Under the pieces are notes generated by a model. That model ran no database searches. It was not told the origin of the DNA and saw nothing but the letters and a program-made list of their open reading frames with translations. From Dicyema japonicum (taxonomy: Eukaryota > Dicyemida > Rhombozoa > Dicyemidae), in assembly GCA_011109175.1 (NCBI GenBank), contig RDEW01000012.1, forward strand, positions 14,525-78,524: a stretch of 64,000 nt of DNA, given 5' to 3'. The translations under genes were made by a program, and so were the position numbers. Of this stretch, positions 32,489-43,170 are shown one piece after another (position 1 is the first letter of the stretch; each line of letters starts with the position of its first letter).

Positions 32489-33090
32489 TGAACAGAAATA
32501 TTGTCAACCCATCCGGTCTTTTCCCGTCTCCGCAGGTCCAATCCCACGGGCTCCAGCACTGCCAGGAAACCTGCAGCTTCAATAGCAAGCATGACAATGT
32601 TGTTCATAGCAGCGTGGCGGAGTGATCTGCCTGCACTCCTTTTGCATGAAGCCCTTTGGCTTCGACGATCCCTCCACAACGACATTGGTGTTCGACGCAT
32701 ACATCAACTCCCAGGCGCTGTGCGATCCCAATCCGAATACAGTCATCGTTCAAAAGGGTCCCCAGAAAGGAATACGGGAGTGCATCTGCCACGCTCCGCT
32801 CCCATGGTTGGCTGCGGAACGAGGCATGCAAAACGATGCTGGTTGGCCTCAGACTTTAGCACGTCGAAGATATTTTTGGGGTAGATCTCATATCAGTCTT
32901 GTTGCCTCGAAAAATCGTTCGGCGTATCCAACCCAGTTTCACACCATTCGCGACGAGCTTCGTCGAAGACTTTTTCCAAAGAAAGTCCGGTTGGAAATCG
33001 TAGGATATCTTGGACCAATTGACTTCCACTTGAGAGCGACGACAGATATGCTGAAAGGGCGATAATGTCCAATGACAATTAATTACAGCC
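32489..33090 (-). pseudogene. LINE family B C-terminal fragment, truncated
   Basis: Minus-strand pieces in two or three frames: SAYLSSLSSGSQLVQDILRF (33.0 kb), RIGIAQRLGVDVCVEHQCRC (32.7 kb), then EPVGLDLRRREKTG and the start of the endonuclease core at 32.5 kb. It aligns with 49.55-50.15 kb and ends in ttctgttcac, exactly where the SINE begins, so the element is cut at that junction. Stops and frameshifts are present. Confidence 0.8.
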
Positions 33091-33099
33091 TTGCGAACT

Positions 33100-34400
33100 G
33101 GAGAGGATCCAAGGATTACGTCGATAATTGCATAGGACTCCTATTTCCGTCAAACAACTATTGAAATGGTTCAACTCCACTTGCGAAAAAAAAGTAAATT
33201 CCAATGGGGAGGCAACCTACGTCATCAAAATGTTTCAAAACAAAGACGAAACATTTGATCAGAGAATGAAATAATCCAAAGATGGTAAAATCGCCAACAG
33301 AAAAGAACATCAGGAAAATATCTCGTATTTCTCCGAGCAGAGAGATCGACAATGACATAAAGGCAGAAAATGCAAATAGATGAACGAGACTATCAAAGGC
33401 TCTCTGCAAGAACCCTTTATGAATAGAGTCTGGAATTGGATCAAGAATATCAAAAGATCTTCCCCAGAGGAAGAATTCGAAGTCTACATAATTCCAGACA
33501 CTCTGATAAAATATTGTATGTCTATTACCTACAAGAAGTTTTTAAAAAAATACCTGGTATTCCTGAAAAAGATTGAACCGAAACGTTCAGCTGACTGGAT
33601 CCTATTTATTACATGTGAACTGACTCACCTAGGCCATCGATCCCTGGAACTATTAGCCTATATATTCAACCTATCCATTAACACGAATACAATCCGTGAA
33701 ATATTAAAGAAGTCTCTTATCAAACCTATTCGAAAACCTAACCAATAAATGAATCATCTTCCTATCGCCCAATATCTATTCTGAGTCTGGTCTCAAGGAT
33801 CTTTGAAAGACTTGTTCTGGAAAAAGTACAAGACTCAAACTCAATACCTTCGACTCAGCACGGATTCCGGGGTAACATTCGACCACAACCCTCAAACAAT
33901 TCATTGCGGAAGGATTTAACTCCTCAAACCCCATCAGAGGACAGTACCTATATCCGTGGAAATCAAAAAAGCGTTCGACTCAGTCCCTAGAAAACTCCTT
34001 ACAAAGAAGATATTTAAACCAACATCATCCGAACTTGAAAATTTGGCTTAGAAAATTCTTAAATGGAAGACTCTTCAATAACATCAAATCAAAATCTCGC
34101 TACTTTCCAAATGGAGTCTCTCAAGGCTCCCCACTGTCACCCCAACTATTCAATCTTTACATAAACGAAAAGCCACAAACCTGTAATGAGAGCTGTCTAA
34201 TCCTCTCCTACGCTGACGATATCATTCTTGCCTCCAAGGACACAAGCATTCAATCAGCGATTCAGTCCGCTCAATAAATGCTTGACAAGCTGGAACTATG
34301 GCTCTCAAAGCTGAGAATCGACACATCAGTAACAAAGTCCTATGTCATGCGTTTACCACTTACTCTCAAAAACATTTAGAGACTAAATTGAGACCCTTAC
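33100..34400 (+). pseudogene. Jockey/CR1-like LINE relic (linker and reverse transcriptase)
   Basis: Open pieces at 33380-33748 (linker, with KSLIKPIRKPNQ at the RT entry) and 34035-34277 (PNGVSQGSPLSPQLFNLY, then ILSYADDIILASKDT, the YADD box). Between them at 33760-34020 decayed frames show RPISIL-like, QHGFRG-like and FDSVPRKLL-like motifs. Stops and frameshifts make it non-coding. It is oriented opposite to the similar relic at 34491-36900, with 3' ends facing each other. Confidence 0.75.
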
Positions 34401-34490
34401 CACGATTTATGAACAATTTATTTTACTCACAATGAGCATCCTATTTTTCCACATAATTTTCACCTCACGCCTCCTTTAGTTCTACTTTAA

Positions 34491-36900
34491 TTATTATTAT
34501 TATAACCCCGGGAACACAAGAAAGAGGAAAAAGTTATCGTCTAATTAAGTGATCCCAGTTAGTGCGTCGTCCTCCGTTGCTTCGATTTTGCCTGCAATTT
34601 TTTATGATCGTCCAAAAGGGGAAAGATTTGGTCTCAAATATGCGAGAATACTTCTGGTAGAGAAGAAACTCATCTTCAAGGGGTTACCAGAAGATCGCAC
34701 CATTTTCAAGAATTTTTGTTGTTCGTCACCGAGATGTTCCATAACTTTTTAGAGATCTAATGTGTTCCTCATTTCTGACGTAGGCGTCATTCTGTCACAT
34801 TTAAGAAGGATCCGGAGGCATTGGTTTTGTATGACCTCTAATTTGTTCTGCGGACAAGGGTGTAATCCACGCCGTACATGCATGTTCTATTGTCGGTAGA
34901 ATATACTGTTTGTATAATTATTTGAAATGAGAAAGTGAAAATATTGGAGATCTAGCAAAGGTCTTGAAGATCCCCATCTTTTTTTGAACTCTTGAAATTA
35001 TTGTGTCCACATGAAGTGTGAACGTCATCAGCGGGTCATATGTAACTCCAAGGATTGATGGGTTCTTATTAACTGAAAAACCTCTCCATTCCAAGTTAAT
35101 TTAGGATCGAAAGATGTATGTTTCCTGTAGGAGGAGATAATCGCAGTGCTCGACTTCCCAGGGGATATTTTCATGTGGTTTTTGAGGAACCATGGATTCA
35201 TAATGCCGAGGGTCTCCTGAACCTTTCGTGCAGCTTCTTTATGGTCTTTGTGTCATGCTGCGACAATGAGATCGTCGGCATAAGACAGAAGGATGGTATT
35301 TTGGATGTTTGGATTTGGAAGGTCTCTTGTAAATAACTTGAACAAGGTTGGTGATAAAGGGGATCCTTGAGGGACCCGTTGGGGAGGTATCGTTGTCTTG
35401 ATTTTCTATTATTCATGACAACTTGGTCTCTTCTATCATTAATGAAATTGGATTTTCGGATGGAGATCAGTGTCAAAAATTTTTATTGTTAGAGTTTTCC
35501 TCGGTACTGAATCAAACACCTTCTCGATTTCCAGAGCGACAAGTACCGTACTTTTATGTGCTTTTGAGTAGTTCAGTCCATCCGAAATGAACTGAGTTAG
35601 TATTGTTAGATGTATTGAAGTTGAGTATCCCGATCTGAAGCCATATTGGAAACTTGCAAGATCAGGCAAATGAGTAAACTTGTAGAGGATTAATTTTTCA
35701 ATGTTCTTGAAAGGCCACAAAGAATCGATATTGGACGATTACTCCGAGGGTCGTCTAAGGCTTTGTTCTTTTTAGGTATTGGATGTATAAGTGATTTTTT
35801 CCATAATGAGGGAATCTCATTTCTAATCACTGAGTAATTGAAAATCTCAGTAAAGGCATCGATTGCTATTGGCCTCAAGTGTTTCAATTTAGTTATTGAA
35901 ATGTCATCCGCTCCTTTGGATTTTGTATTTTTCATGTATTTAATTGCATGAAATACCTCCAGTCGTTTGACATATTCGACGTATGGATATTTTTTCTTGT
36001 GTTTCCAGTTTAAATATGGTTTGTCGCTTAAACTGACATAAATTTTCATAAGTGTGTTAGGATTAATTCCTGGTGTATGTTGTATGGGAATCTTTTTTAA
36101 GTTTCCGTAGTGTTCTCCATAAGGATGATATCTTTGTGTGTCTGTTTACAGACATCAAAGCAGCCTCCCATTTTTTTGTTTCTATTTCTGATCCTTTTGG
36201 TAATTTCCTTATTCAGATCTGTGTATACAGTATTCAAGGATGCTGTTTTATCTATAGTTTTTTTTAATTTATTTCTTCTTGCAATATGGATCCTTGTTTC
36301 AGTGTTGGAATAAACTTTTTTCGGGCTTGAAAAATCTTTTCATTAATAAATCCAACGGCCGCATCTATCGAGGAAAAATTCTCTATTCGGAAAGAGGATA
36401 GGGAGTCTTCAATAAAAATCATGTACTCAAGCCAATTCGCACGTGAGAAGTTGATGAAAGTATTGAGAGTTACACTAATCTTGTGTTTTTCCAGGATTTT
36501 CAATAGTATTGTGATCTGTGTGCGTAGATAACGTCCCAGTCTAAGCAATTGATGGGGCGGCAAGAGTCAGATCTGGTGAGGTTGGAGAGTCACCATATCT
36601 TGAAGGAGTTCTTTTTTGTTTATTCCTGTTGTTGAGGATTACCAAGTCGTCAATGTTGTCTAATATAATCCTCTTTGGTCCAATAGTTGATTTGTGTACC
36701 AAATTGTGCTCTTGGCGTTCATATATCCACAAATTATAACTTTTTCTAATCTTGTGAACTGTTCAAGATTAGGACAATAGCCTTTATAGCATGAAGAAAT
36801 ATACACATTTGCTATAGTCGTGAGTTGTTCTAATGGATCTTTAGTGTCCATAAAGCTTGATATGTAATTTGAAAGGTCCACAACATTAATCTGATTATGG
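34491..36900 (-). pseudogene. Jockey/CR1-like LINE, nearly complete but decayed
   Basis: Reads 5' to 3' from 36900 down to a (TAA)n tail at 34491-34505 preceded by ttcccggggtta. Pieces: endonuclease (36660-36881 VYISSCYKG; 36541-36732 VILNNRNKQKRTPSRYGD), linker (36264-36563), RT entry (35690-36049: KYMKNTKSKGADDISI, ALDDPRSNRPISILCGLSR), RT core (35439-35720: FQYGFRSGYSTSIHLT, FDSVPRKTL; 35198-35476 with decayed motifs B and C), and a connection domain at 34.75-34.95 kb. Frameshifts throughout. It ends about 100 bp short of the CHMP1 stop codon. Confidence 0.78.
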
Positions 36901-37007
36901 ACTTTAATTAATAAAGGTCAAATACATGTTTAAAAATGTTATAATTGAAGAATTATAAATAATTAAAAATCCTTAGACTATTAAAATAAATAAAATGTTA
37001 AAATAAA

Positions 37008-37645
37008 TCATTTCCTTAATTCAGCAAGTCTGCTGGCTAATTCATCTTGATTGATATCATCATTTTTGTGAGATGAATCCATAACAAATTCCAAATCAAT
37101 ACTTAAATAAACATAATAAATAGACCCATTCTCTTCAGCCATTTGTTTCATAAGAGCATCAACTTCTCCTATAGGTGTTGTAGAAGTAGATGAAATAGAA
37201 GAATCCATCACAGATGTCTGGACGTCCAGATTATCAAACTGTTTCTCGAATCTGTCCATCAATAATGTTATCCGTTTCCAAATCCATTTTATCAAAGCAG
37301 CCTCCATTGACTTGGTCACATTCGATATGTTTGATGTTAGCTTTCCGGTAATTATCGCTGAATTTACACGTCCAGCGACTGCATTAACACGTGCACTCAT
37401 TCTTCGACAGGTCAAAGTCTGATTTTTATGTCGGATGCAGTTCTCACCATATATTTTTGCAAATTCTACCTGTCCTTTCATCAATGCCTATATAATTTTT
37501 ATAAATGACCTTCTTTAATTTAATTCTTTCATTTGCTTCTTCTTTCTCGCATTTCTGAGCACTCTTCTCTAATGATTTGGCAATAAACTTTAGATTCCAC
37601 AGTGATTCTACAAAAATATATTAAACAGACAAGCTAACTCTCCAT
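37008..37645 (-). CDS. CHMP1: CHMP1 (charged multivesicular body protein 1), ESCRT-III subunit, four exons
   Basis: ESCRT-III protein of endosomal sorting and membrane scission; recruits VPS4 and spastin-type AAA ATPases through a C-terminal MIM1 helix. Exons (minus): 37639-37645, 37510-37607, 37126-37487, 37008-37101; introns of 31, 22 and 24 bp, all GT-AG. The spliced frame totals 186 residues (family about 196-199). Matches to animal CHMP1: LWNLKFIAKSLEKSAQKCEK near the N terminus, YGENCIRHKNQ, RMSARVNAVAGRV, DRFEKQFDNLDVQTSVM, and a textbook MIM1 at the end (DELASRLAELRK). Oddity: IKWIWKR in the core is out of frame relative to the family; the next frame reads KMDLE, as expected. The 24-bp intron 3 lacks a stop, so an unspliced reading would stay open. 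A SINE sits 88 bp upstream of the Met. Confidence 0.93.
37102..37125 (-). other. 24-bp intron 3 of CHMP1 (frame-neutral)
   Basis: Begins gtctatt and ends tttaag on the minus strand. Removal joins EENG to IDLEFVMD, matching the family (EAGLDLNMEL). Because its length is a multiple of three and it holds no stop, retention would insert eight residues without a frameshift. Confidence 0.85.
37488..37509 (-). other. 22-bp intron 2 of CHMP1
   Basis: gtcatttat...atatag on the minus strand. Removal joins IKLKK to ALMKGQVEFAK, as in CHMP1 (KIKKA-IQKGNMEVAR). Confidence 0.88.
37608..37638 (-). other. 31-bp intron 1 of CHMP1
   Basis: gttagcttg...ttttgtag on the minus strand. Exon 1 is only 7 nt (ATGGAGA), and splicing gives MEKSLWNLKF. 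Confidence 0.8.
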
Positions 37646-37718
37646 AATTAAATTTTAAATTTATAATTTTTATTTCTTTCTAAATTTAAAAGTTTAATTT
37701 TTTCCAATATCAAACTAT

Positions 37719-37733
37719 TTACCAATACCCCTA
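37719..37733 (+). repeat. Target-site duplication (left) of SINE
   Basis: ttaccaataccccta, repeated exactly at 38023-38037. Confidence 0.9.
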
Positions 37734-38022
37734 GCCGGGTGGCATAGTGGTTAGGTGTCGGGCTAAAATGGGTTAGGTTACGTGTTCGATTCTCGCTGCT
37801 GTTTACCTGGTGGAAGGTTCCACGCATCTACGATGCCAAAAGGGTTTGACGAGTGACGCCGTCATTAGTGGATACTCACTGCGGAACTGGATTGTCTAGA
37901 AAGGACCCACACACAAGAAAATGAAAAAAGAAGTGAAGGTCATTCTTTGGTTCTACGAATAGTTAAAATTAACTGTTCTTTACTTAAATAAAGTGTCCTG
38001 CCTATGCGGAGCTTTATTATTA
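37734..38022 (+). repeat. tRNA-derived SINE, complete copy
   Basis: 289 bp flanked by a perfect 15-bp duplication. A tRNA-like head: gccgggtggcatagtggttaggtgtc (A-box region) and gtgttcgattctc (B-box), suggesting RNA polymerase III transcription. A body of about 130 bp is shared with the 32303 copy. Then an A-rich segment with a unique part (gaaggtcattctttggttctacg), and the tail cctatgcggagctttattattatta. The tail resembles the 3' UTR of the RTE-like LINE (acatgcggagctata at 41743), so that LINE may supply the machinery. It lies just upstream of CHMP1 in divergent orientation. The internal promoter and boundaries are visible; the tRNA of origin is not determined. Confidence 0.9.
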
Positions 38023-38037
38023 TTACCAATACCCCTA
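38023..38037 (+). repeat. Target-site duplication (right) of SINE
   Basis: Exact repeat of 37719-37733. Confidence 0.9.
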
Positions 38038-38059
38038 ATTTATCGTGGCGTTATGTGGT

Positions 38060-40100
38060 CTACTAGTTCAAAAGGATTTGGAATTGCCCAGGGGCACCGA
38101 ATGCCCACCGAAAAAGGACCGATAGACTTCCTGGTGACATTCTCGCCCCGGGCGATGCATTTCGCAGAAGATCGAACCTTCCCTAGGAAATCCTCAGTAA
38201 ATCGAAGAGAAAAGCACTTTACTGCTCTCCAGCTAAACATAAATGAATTAAATGAAAATCAGAGAACTCCGCTCAAGCTGGCTTGTCAGAAGATCAACGT
38301 GGCGATGATTCAAGAGACCAAACTCTTTTATTAACCCTACCCTACATTCCCAGGATACAAAGCTATCAGGATGGACCGTAAAGAAAAAAGAGGTGGAGGT
38401 CTGTCACTCTATTCGAAAAGAACTTGAACTGCAGAGACAACTCCTCAAAAGTGAGGAAACTTGTTGGGGATGATGATGTACCGAAATAATTGGAATCTCG
38501 CTAGGATAATGGAAGGAAGACTATGCCTTGTGAATATCTACGTTCCGCCTTTTGGTTCTTGTCCGAGGAGCTATGTTATGCCAAATCTATCAAGACTGTT
38601 TTCTTTTGATGAGATCATCATCTTCGGAAATTTGATTGCGAAGCATCCCTTATGGGTGTTAATTCAACTTGCTGATATGAGAAGGAAACTATTATTGTCG
38701 CAAACGGACTCCCTAACGATAGTGAATGATCCATCGATAAATACAAGGACATTACTGAGAGACAAATAAACCTACCTCACCGGACGTAACACTCTGCTCA
38801 TCGTCGCTTTCATTAAAATTGATTGGTAATCGTCTACGATACAAGAAGTGACCATAATCCAATTGAGGGTGAAGAACAAAAGAGAGGCCAACGTTAGGAG
38901 AATTCCTACAATTACAAAGGTGCTAACTAGAAATTGTATCGCGAAATCTCAGAAGTAAAAATGAAGAATTGTTACTTGGATGCTTCAGTTCTATAAAGAA
39001 TGCAATCAGCTACTTTACCCAAATAATCTTGGAAGCAAGATCGAGGGCTATACTCAAACATTACTTAAATTCGTCGAGCGGTCGAGGGAAGACGACCTTT
39101 ATTAAAAAAAGAAATCAGCTTAAAAAATCTAATCGGATAACTTTGGATATGAAACTCCGGATCAGACTGAATAATGAAATAAAGGGAAAAGAGTGAAGTG
39201 GAAACGTGTGCTTACAATGTAAATAAAAATCGCACTACGTGAGAGGTGTAGAAAACAATTCGAAACTTGCAAAAATGCGATGAAATTTCAACAGATGAGG
39301 ATTATGTTCAAAGAGATGTGAGCAACTTGATAAAAATCTATACTAAAATTTCACACAACAAGCACATAAAGTCTGATACACTATCATCACTCAGGAAACT
39401 AAAGAGACTGTCAGAACCTCTCTTCTTTTCAGAGAGAGATGAGGATACAATATATTCCGCAAAACGACATACTCTCACGGACCAGACAACATTCCTGTAA
39501 TTTTAGTAAAAAATCTTGGAGACGAGGGAGTCACCTTCCTTACGTAGATTTTTAACTATTCTATTAATCAGAGTGTAATACCATTATTATGGAAACAGGC
39601 ATTAATACGGCCAATGCTGAAACCAGGACGAGCTATGTTCCATGTCAAAAATCCTGGAGAGGCTTGTGCCCGGGAAAATAAAAGAATTTTTCCCAGAGGC
39701 CTTTTCAACATGGATTCAAAGATGAGAGATCCACGTCTACATACTTACAAACATTGACCGACTTCATTCTAGCTGGATTCACAACCGAGCCGGGACACTT
39801 TAAAACAGTGCTCTGATCGATTGAAATACAGTTGACTCAGTCTTGAGGAAGATTCCATCGAGAAAAATATTTCAATAGGAGATCTCAAGAAATCTAAATC
39901 TTTGGATCACCAACTTCCTAAGTGGACGATGGGACGTGTTTGCTTAGAAGGTCTGAAATTAGTCTCACGTCTCATCCCCAACGTAGTTGTTCAAAGATCT
40001 CATTTATCCCCTGCTCCGTTTAACCTCTTTCCGGCTGATCTCCCGACTCTTGAATCTGATTTTTTGTGTGAGCTCGAGATTGATTGAGGCGTCGATCGAA
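38060..40100 (+). pseudogene. Jockey/CR1-like LINE relic with 5' end preserved
   Basis: Endonuclease pieces at 38140-38340 (FTALQLNINEL, KINVAMIQETKLF) and 38461-38769 (RLCLVNIYVPPFGSCPRS, EIIIFGNLIAKHP), then linker at 38969-39500 and decayed RT at 39560-40087 (SVIPLLWKQALIRPMLKPG; ...VDSVLRKI...). The start region (ggatttggaattgcccagg ... tcgcagaagatcg) is shared with the copies at 61.85 kb (plus) and 54.83-55.23 kb (minus), which defines a common 5' end. Many stops and frameshifts. Confidence 0.75.
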
Positions 40101-40199
40101 CGGAAATCTTCTATCCGGAAACAGTGAAGGTTTGTTCAATAAACAGGATACAAACTTTTCATGAGAATTTGACAATAGTTTTTTGTGTATTAATTAACT

Positions 40200-40560
40200 T
40201 GAATTTTCAGAATGATTGCATTATGGTCGACACATATATAACATCCCAAGAAATAGCAAAAAAACGATAATGATGTAAGGAAGTCATCCCATCTGAACGG
40301 GATCCTTTTTTGCTTATTTGGATCATTAAGGATAATGATATGAGAGTATTCCGTTTAATCAGTTGTCGGTTATCGTTTAAATCGCTCCAGATTAGCATAT
40401 TTTCCATCCAAGTGAAGCCGATGAGATTGTGAAAGTAGAAGGGCATGTATATGTAAACAATTAAAGGGTTAATCGTTCAATTGAATTAGGATTTTTGCCT
40501 GCCCATTCCGTATATTTGTCCCGTCAGAAAACAGAATATCCAAAGTGCCAACGATTGCGC
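40200..40560 (-). pseudogene. Jockey-like LINE endonuclease fragment
   Basis: On the minus strand, decayed frames give LNDPNKQKRIPF and, after a shift, VDHNAII, the end of an AP endonuclease domain (compare ILNNRNKQKRTPS at about 36600). Both ends are truncated. Confidence 0.55.
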
Positions 40561-40620
40561 TACCTGATCGCCTAATGCCTAAATTATTTATTTAATTTTT
40601 ATTTAACAACCCAAGACCAT

Positions 40621-41795
40621 TTATTTGGAGTCACAGATGGAAGTGTGCAACACATCAAGATACCGTAACGCCACCAATATTCTGGGAATTGACCTATCAA
40701 GAGCTTTTGATACGGTTAACAAGAACAAGCTAATGGGGGTACTGACCGGATTCCTTGATGAGTCAAGTCTAAGGATGATCCGAATTCTACTTTCCAACAG
40801 TGAGCTCCTTGTGAGAGTCGGACAAACCTATTCAAGAAAATTTAAAACAAACACGGGCACTCCACAAGAGACTCCTTTCTCCTCTACTATTCACAATTTA
40901 CTTAGAAGCCGCTATGAGGGAACTTAGACCGTTATACCAAAAAAAAAAAAAAACGGAAAAAAAAAAAAAGAAGTTGGAAAATTTACGCAGACGATGTAGA
41001 TCTAATTTCTGAAGACAAAAAGTCCTAGAACACCTATTAGAAAAAGCACCAGATGTACTAAGGAAATGGTTTCTTACTGTGAACAGAGAGAAAACAGAAT
41101 TCACAGAGATAAGAAGGATGAGTAACGCCCTAGAAAAAAAGTGTCGAAAAGTAAAGAAACTCGGTTCACTTATGGGAAATAGCGAAGATATTTTACGTAA
41201 GAAAACTCTAGCCAATGCTGAGTTATATAAAGTAAAGAATCTATGGCTCAATCAAAGAGGTATTAACACGAAAATGAGAATCCACTATACGACTCATTTA
41301 TAAAACCCGTACATTTATATAACGCTAGAAATTGGGCGACCTCATCAGCAGATGTGGAAAGACTAGACTCGTTCCACAGAGGTCAGCTGAGAAAAATGAC
41401 AGGAACTACTTGGCCTACGAGAATATCGAGAAATGCTTTATATAAGAGATGCAGCACTAGACCTATCAGCTTAAAAGTACTGGAATCGCGATGAAAGCTC
41501 TTCGGACACGTGCTGAGGATGGAATTAACATCCCCACCGAACATATATATGGAAACATACTATGTTAGTCAAGAAGGTCGCAATCGTGAAAGACCTAGAA
41601 CAACACTGCCAATAGTTTTACAAAAAGTCCTGGTTAATATTAAAGGAAATTTAAAAACTGTTAACGACCACGACACTATGAGAACCTTTGCTTGGAACAG
41701 GGGCATGGAAGAGGATGACATCTAACATTGTTTCTTTTGCTGCACATGCGGAGCTATATGTAGTATGGCTCTTGTGAAGTGCTTAAATAAATAAT
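40621..41795 (+). mobile_element. RTE-like LINE, 5'-truncated copy
   Basis: Starts abruptly in the RT domain (tggagtcacagatgg, encoding W-S-H-R-W-like sequence) and runs to the family 3' end (gctgcacatgcggagctatatgtagtatggctcttgtgaagtgcttaaataaataataata). Pieces: NATNILGIDLSRAFDTVNKN (40625-40927), motif B decayed, YADDVDLIS in another frame at about 40985, the connection domain at 41079-41303, and a C terminus at 41510-41725. An A-rich insertion (about 40940-40972) interrupts just before the YADD box. Closer in sequence to the 13.1-kb copy than to the 17-kb copy. Confidence 0.85.
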
Positions 41796-42338
41796 AATAA
41801 CCAAAGACCACGGTGAAACCAAACTAATTATTACGTGATCCCGATGCATTCTAACAGCGAACGTACAGGACGGCTGCCTGGATTCTAGTCTCATAAGGGT
41901 CTCCAAAGGCGTAGGTCCGGTTCGGTGATCTTCATAAATCCAACGCTCCGTTACTCTGTAAGTCTTTTTGTATTTCCTCAATTTTCCTCATATTTGTCCA
42001 AGATTTGGACGGTCCCCACGAGGCGCATGCATATGAGAAACATGGCTCGATGTACTGTTTGTACACGTTTATCAAGACTGGGTGAGTACCACTCTTCCAT
42101 ATTCCCGATAAACTTTTCGATAAGTTCAGTTTCTTCTCGCATTTCAATAGAATGTTTTCTACGTGTGGTGTCAAACAGAGATGCATATCAATTGTCACAC
42201 CCAAAATCCTTTGAAAGGGATGCCAGTTTTGTTTAATTTCAAAGTGACTGTCTTTATTCCCAATCTTTTGTCAAAGGTAAATAGTAACGTAGACGACTTC
42301 TCTGCATTCACCACGAGTCGGTTTTCCATTATCTAGAC
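41796..42338 (-). pseudogene. Jockey-like LINE RT C-terminal fragment
   Basis: 91-residue frame at 41932-42204 (GVTIDMHLCLTPHVENIL, LSKSLSGIWKSG, VYKQYIEPCFSYACASWGPS), the connection region of Jockey-type RT. Upstream, in another frame at 42210-42330, VINAEKSSTLLFTFDK is visible. The 3' end merges with a (TTA)n tail at about 41788-41800, next to the RTE-like tail. At 42338 the element is cut by the hAT insertion. Confidence 0.78.
42331..42338. repeat. Candidate 8-bp hAT target-site sequence
   Basis: atctagac fits the nTCTAGAn preference known for Charlie/Buster-type hAT transposons and directly abuts a TIR-like end. The partner duplication on the other side was not found. Confidence 0.5.
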
Positions 42339-43170
42339 CAGGGGTTTTCAACCTTTTTAGCTCAAGGGCCGAATCGATAATTAGAGTAATATTTTATTGC
42401 AAAAAAAATTTTTATTTGATTTAAAAAAAAGGCTTTATTACGTAATAAGAGAATCAATGTGAGACTTGATTTTGCTTGGCGTCTACTATTTTATCGAAAC
42501 GAGGAGTAAAGTTCGAAGACGATCTTGATGTAGTATGCAGTGATGCCTAATCACAGGACTCAACTCATCATCTACTCGCCATCCAGCTACGAGACCTTGA
42601 AACCCAGTTTTCCATCAAACCATAGAAGGACATCCATCTGTGGCAATTGAAAACATTTTTGAAAGATCCAAATGTGCCTTTTCAAGGCAATCACGAAATT
42701 CACGGAATATATCAGCTCTTTTAGTAGAACCATGAAAGTTACGTAGCGTGAGAAATTCTTCATAAATTTTGAAGTCAGGCATGACACCTCGAATAAACAC
42801 AGCCATTTGTTCTGTATCACCAATATCTTTAGTGATGTCAAGAGCAATAGAATAGTGTACGAAAAAGTTGGATTCAGTGAGTAGCTGGCATTGAATATCG
42901 TCAGATACTCTCTTAATTCTCAGATTAACTGTATCGTTGCATAGCTAGTAAGTATATAACTTTTTTTTTAATTTCTGAAGAACAACATTTTTCAGTAAAT
43001 ATAAGGATAGCTTGCTTAATAAATTCTCCATCTGAATACGGCTTCATATTTTTTGCAAGTAGATGACAAATTTTGAAAGAATCTTGATGACATGGGCTGT
43101 TTAAACAACGTGGTTTGTAGTTTGCGATTTGATTTCATAGATAGAAATTTGATTTTTCTTGTTGGTTCTT
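42339..43170 (-). pseudogene. hAT-superfamily transposon remnant (GTF2IRD2/ZBED-like transposase)
   Basis: The end at 42339 (caggggttttcaacctttttagctcaagggccg) looks like a hAT terminal inverted repeat. Minus-strand frames carry transposase core sequence: HYSIALDITKDIGDTEQMAV (about 42.8 kb), VFIRGVMPDFKIYEEFLTLR, FHGSTKRADIFREF, LDLSKMFSIATDGCPSMV (catalytic Asp region), and, farther upstream at about 43.0-43.1 kb, KICHLLAKNMKPYSDGEFIK. These follow the order found in GTF2IRD2/ZBED-type hAT proteins. The dimerisation domain and the opposite TIR are missing and stops interrupt the frame. It is inserted in the Jockey-like fragment. Confidence 0.8.

Noticed and set aside
37734-37800. Possible functional tRNA gene
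   Set aside because: The tRNA-like head has no sound anticodon arm that I could draw and is followed by a conserved non-tRNA body with a flanking duplication, so it is a SINE.
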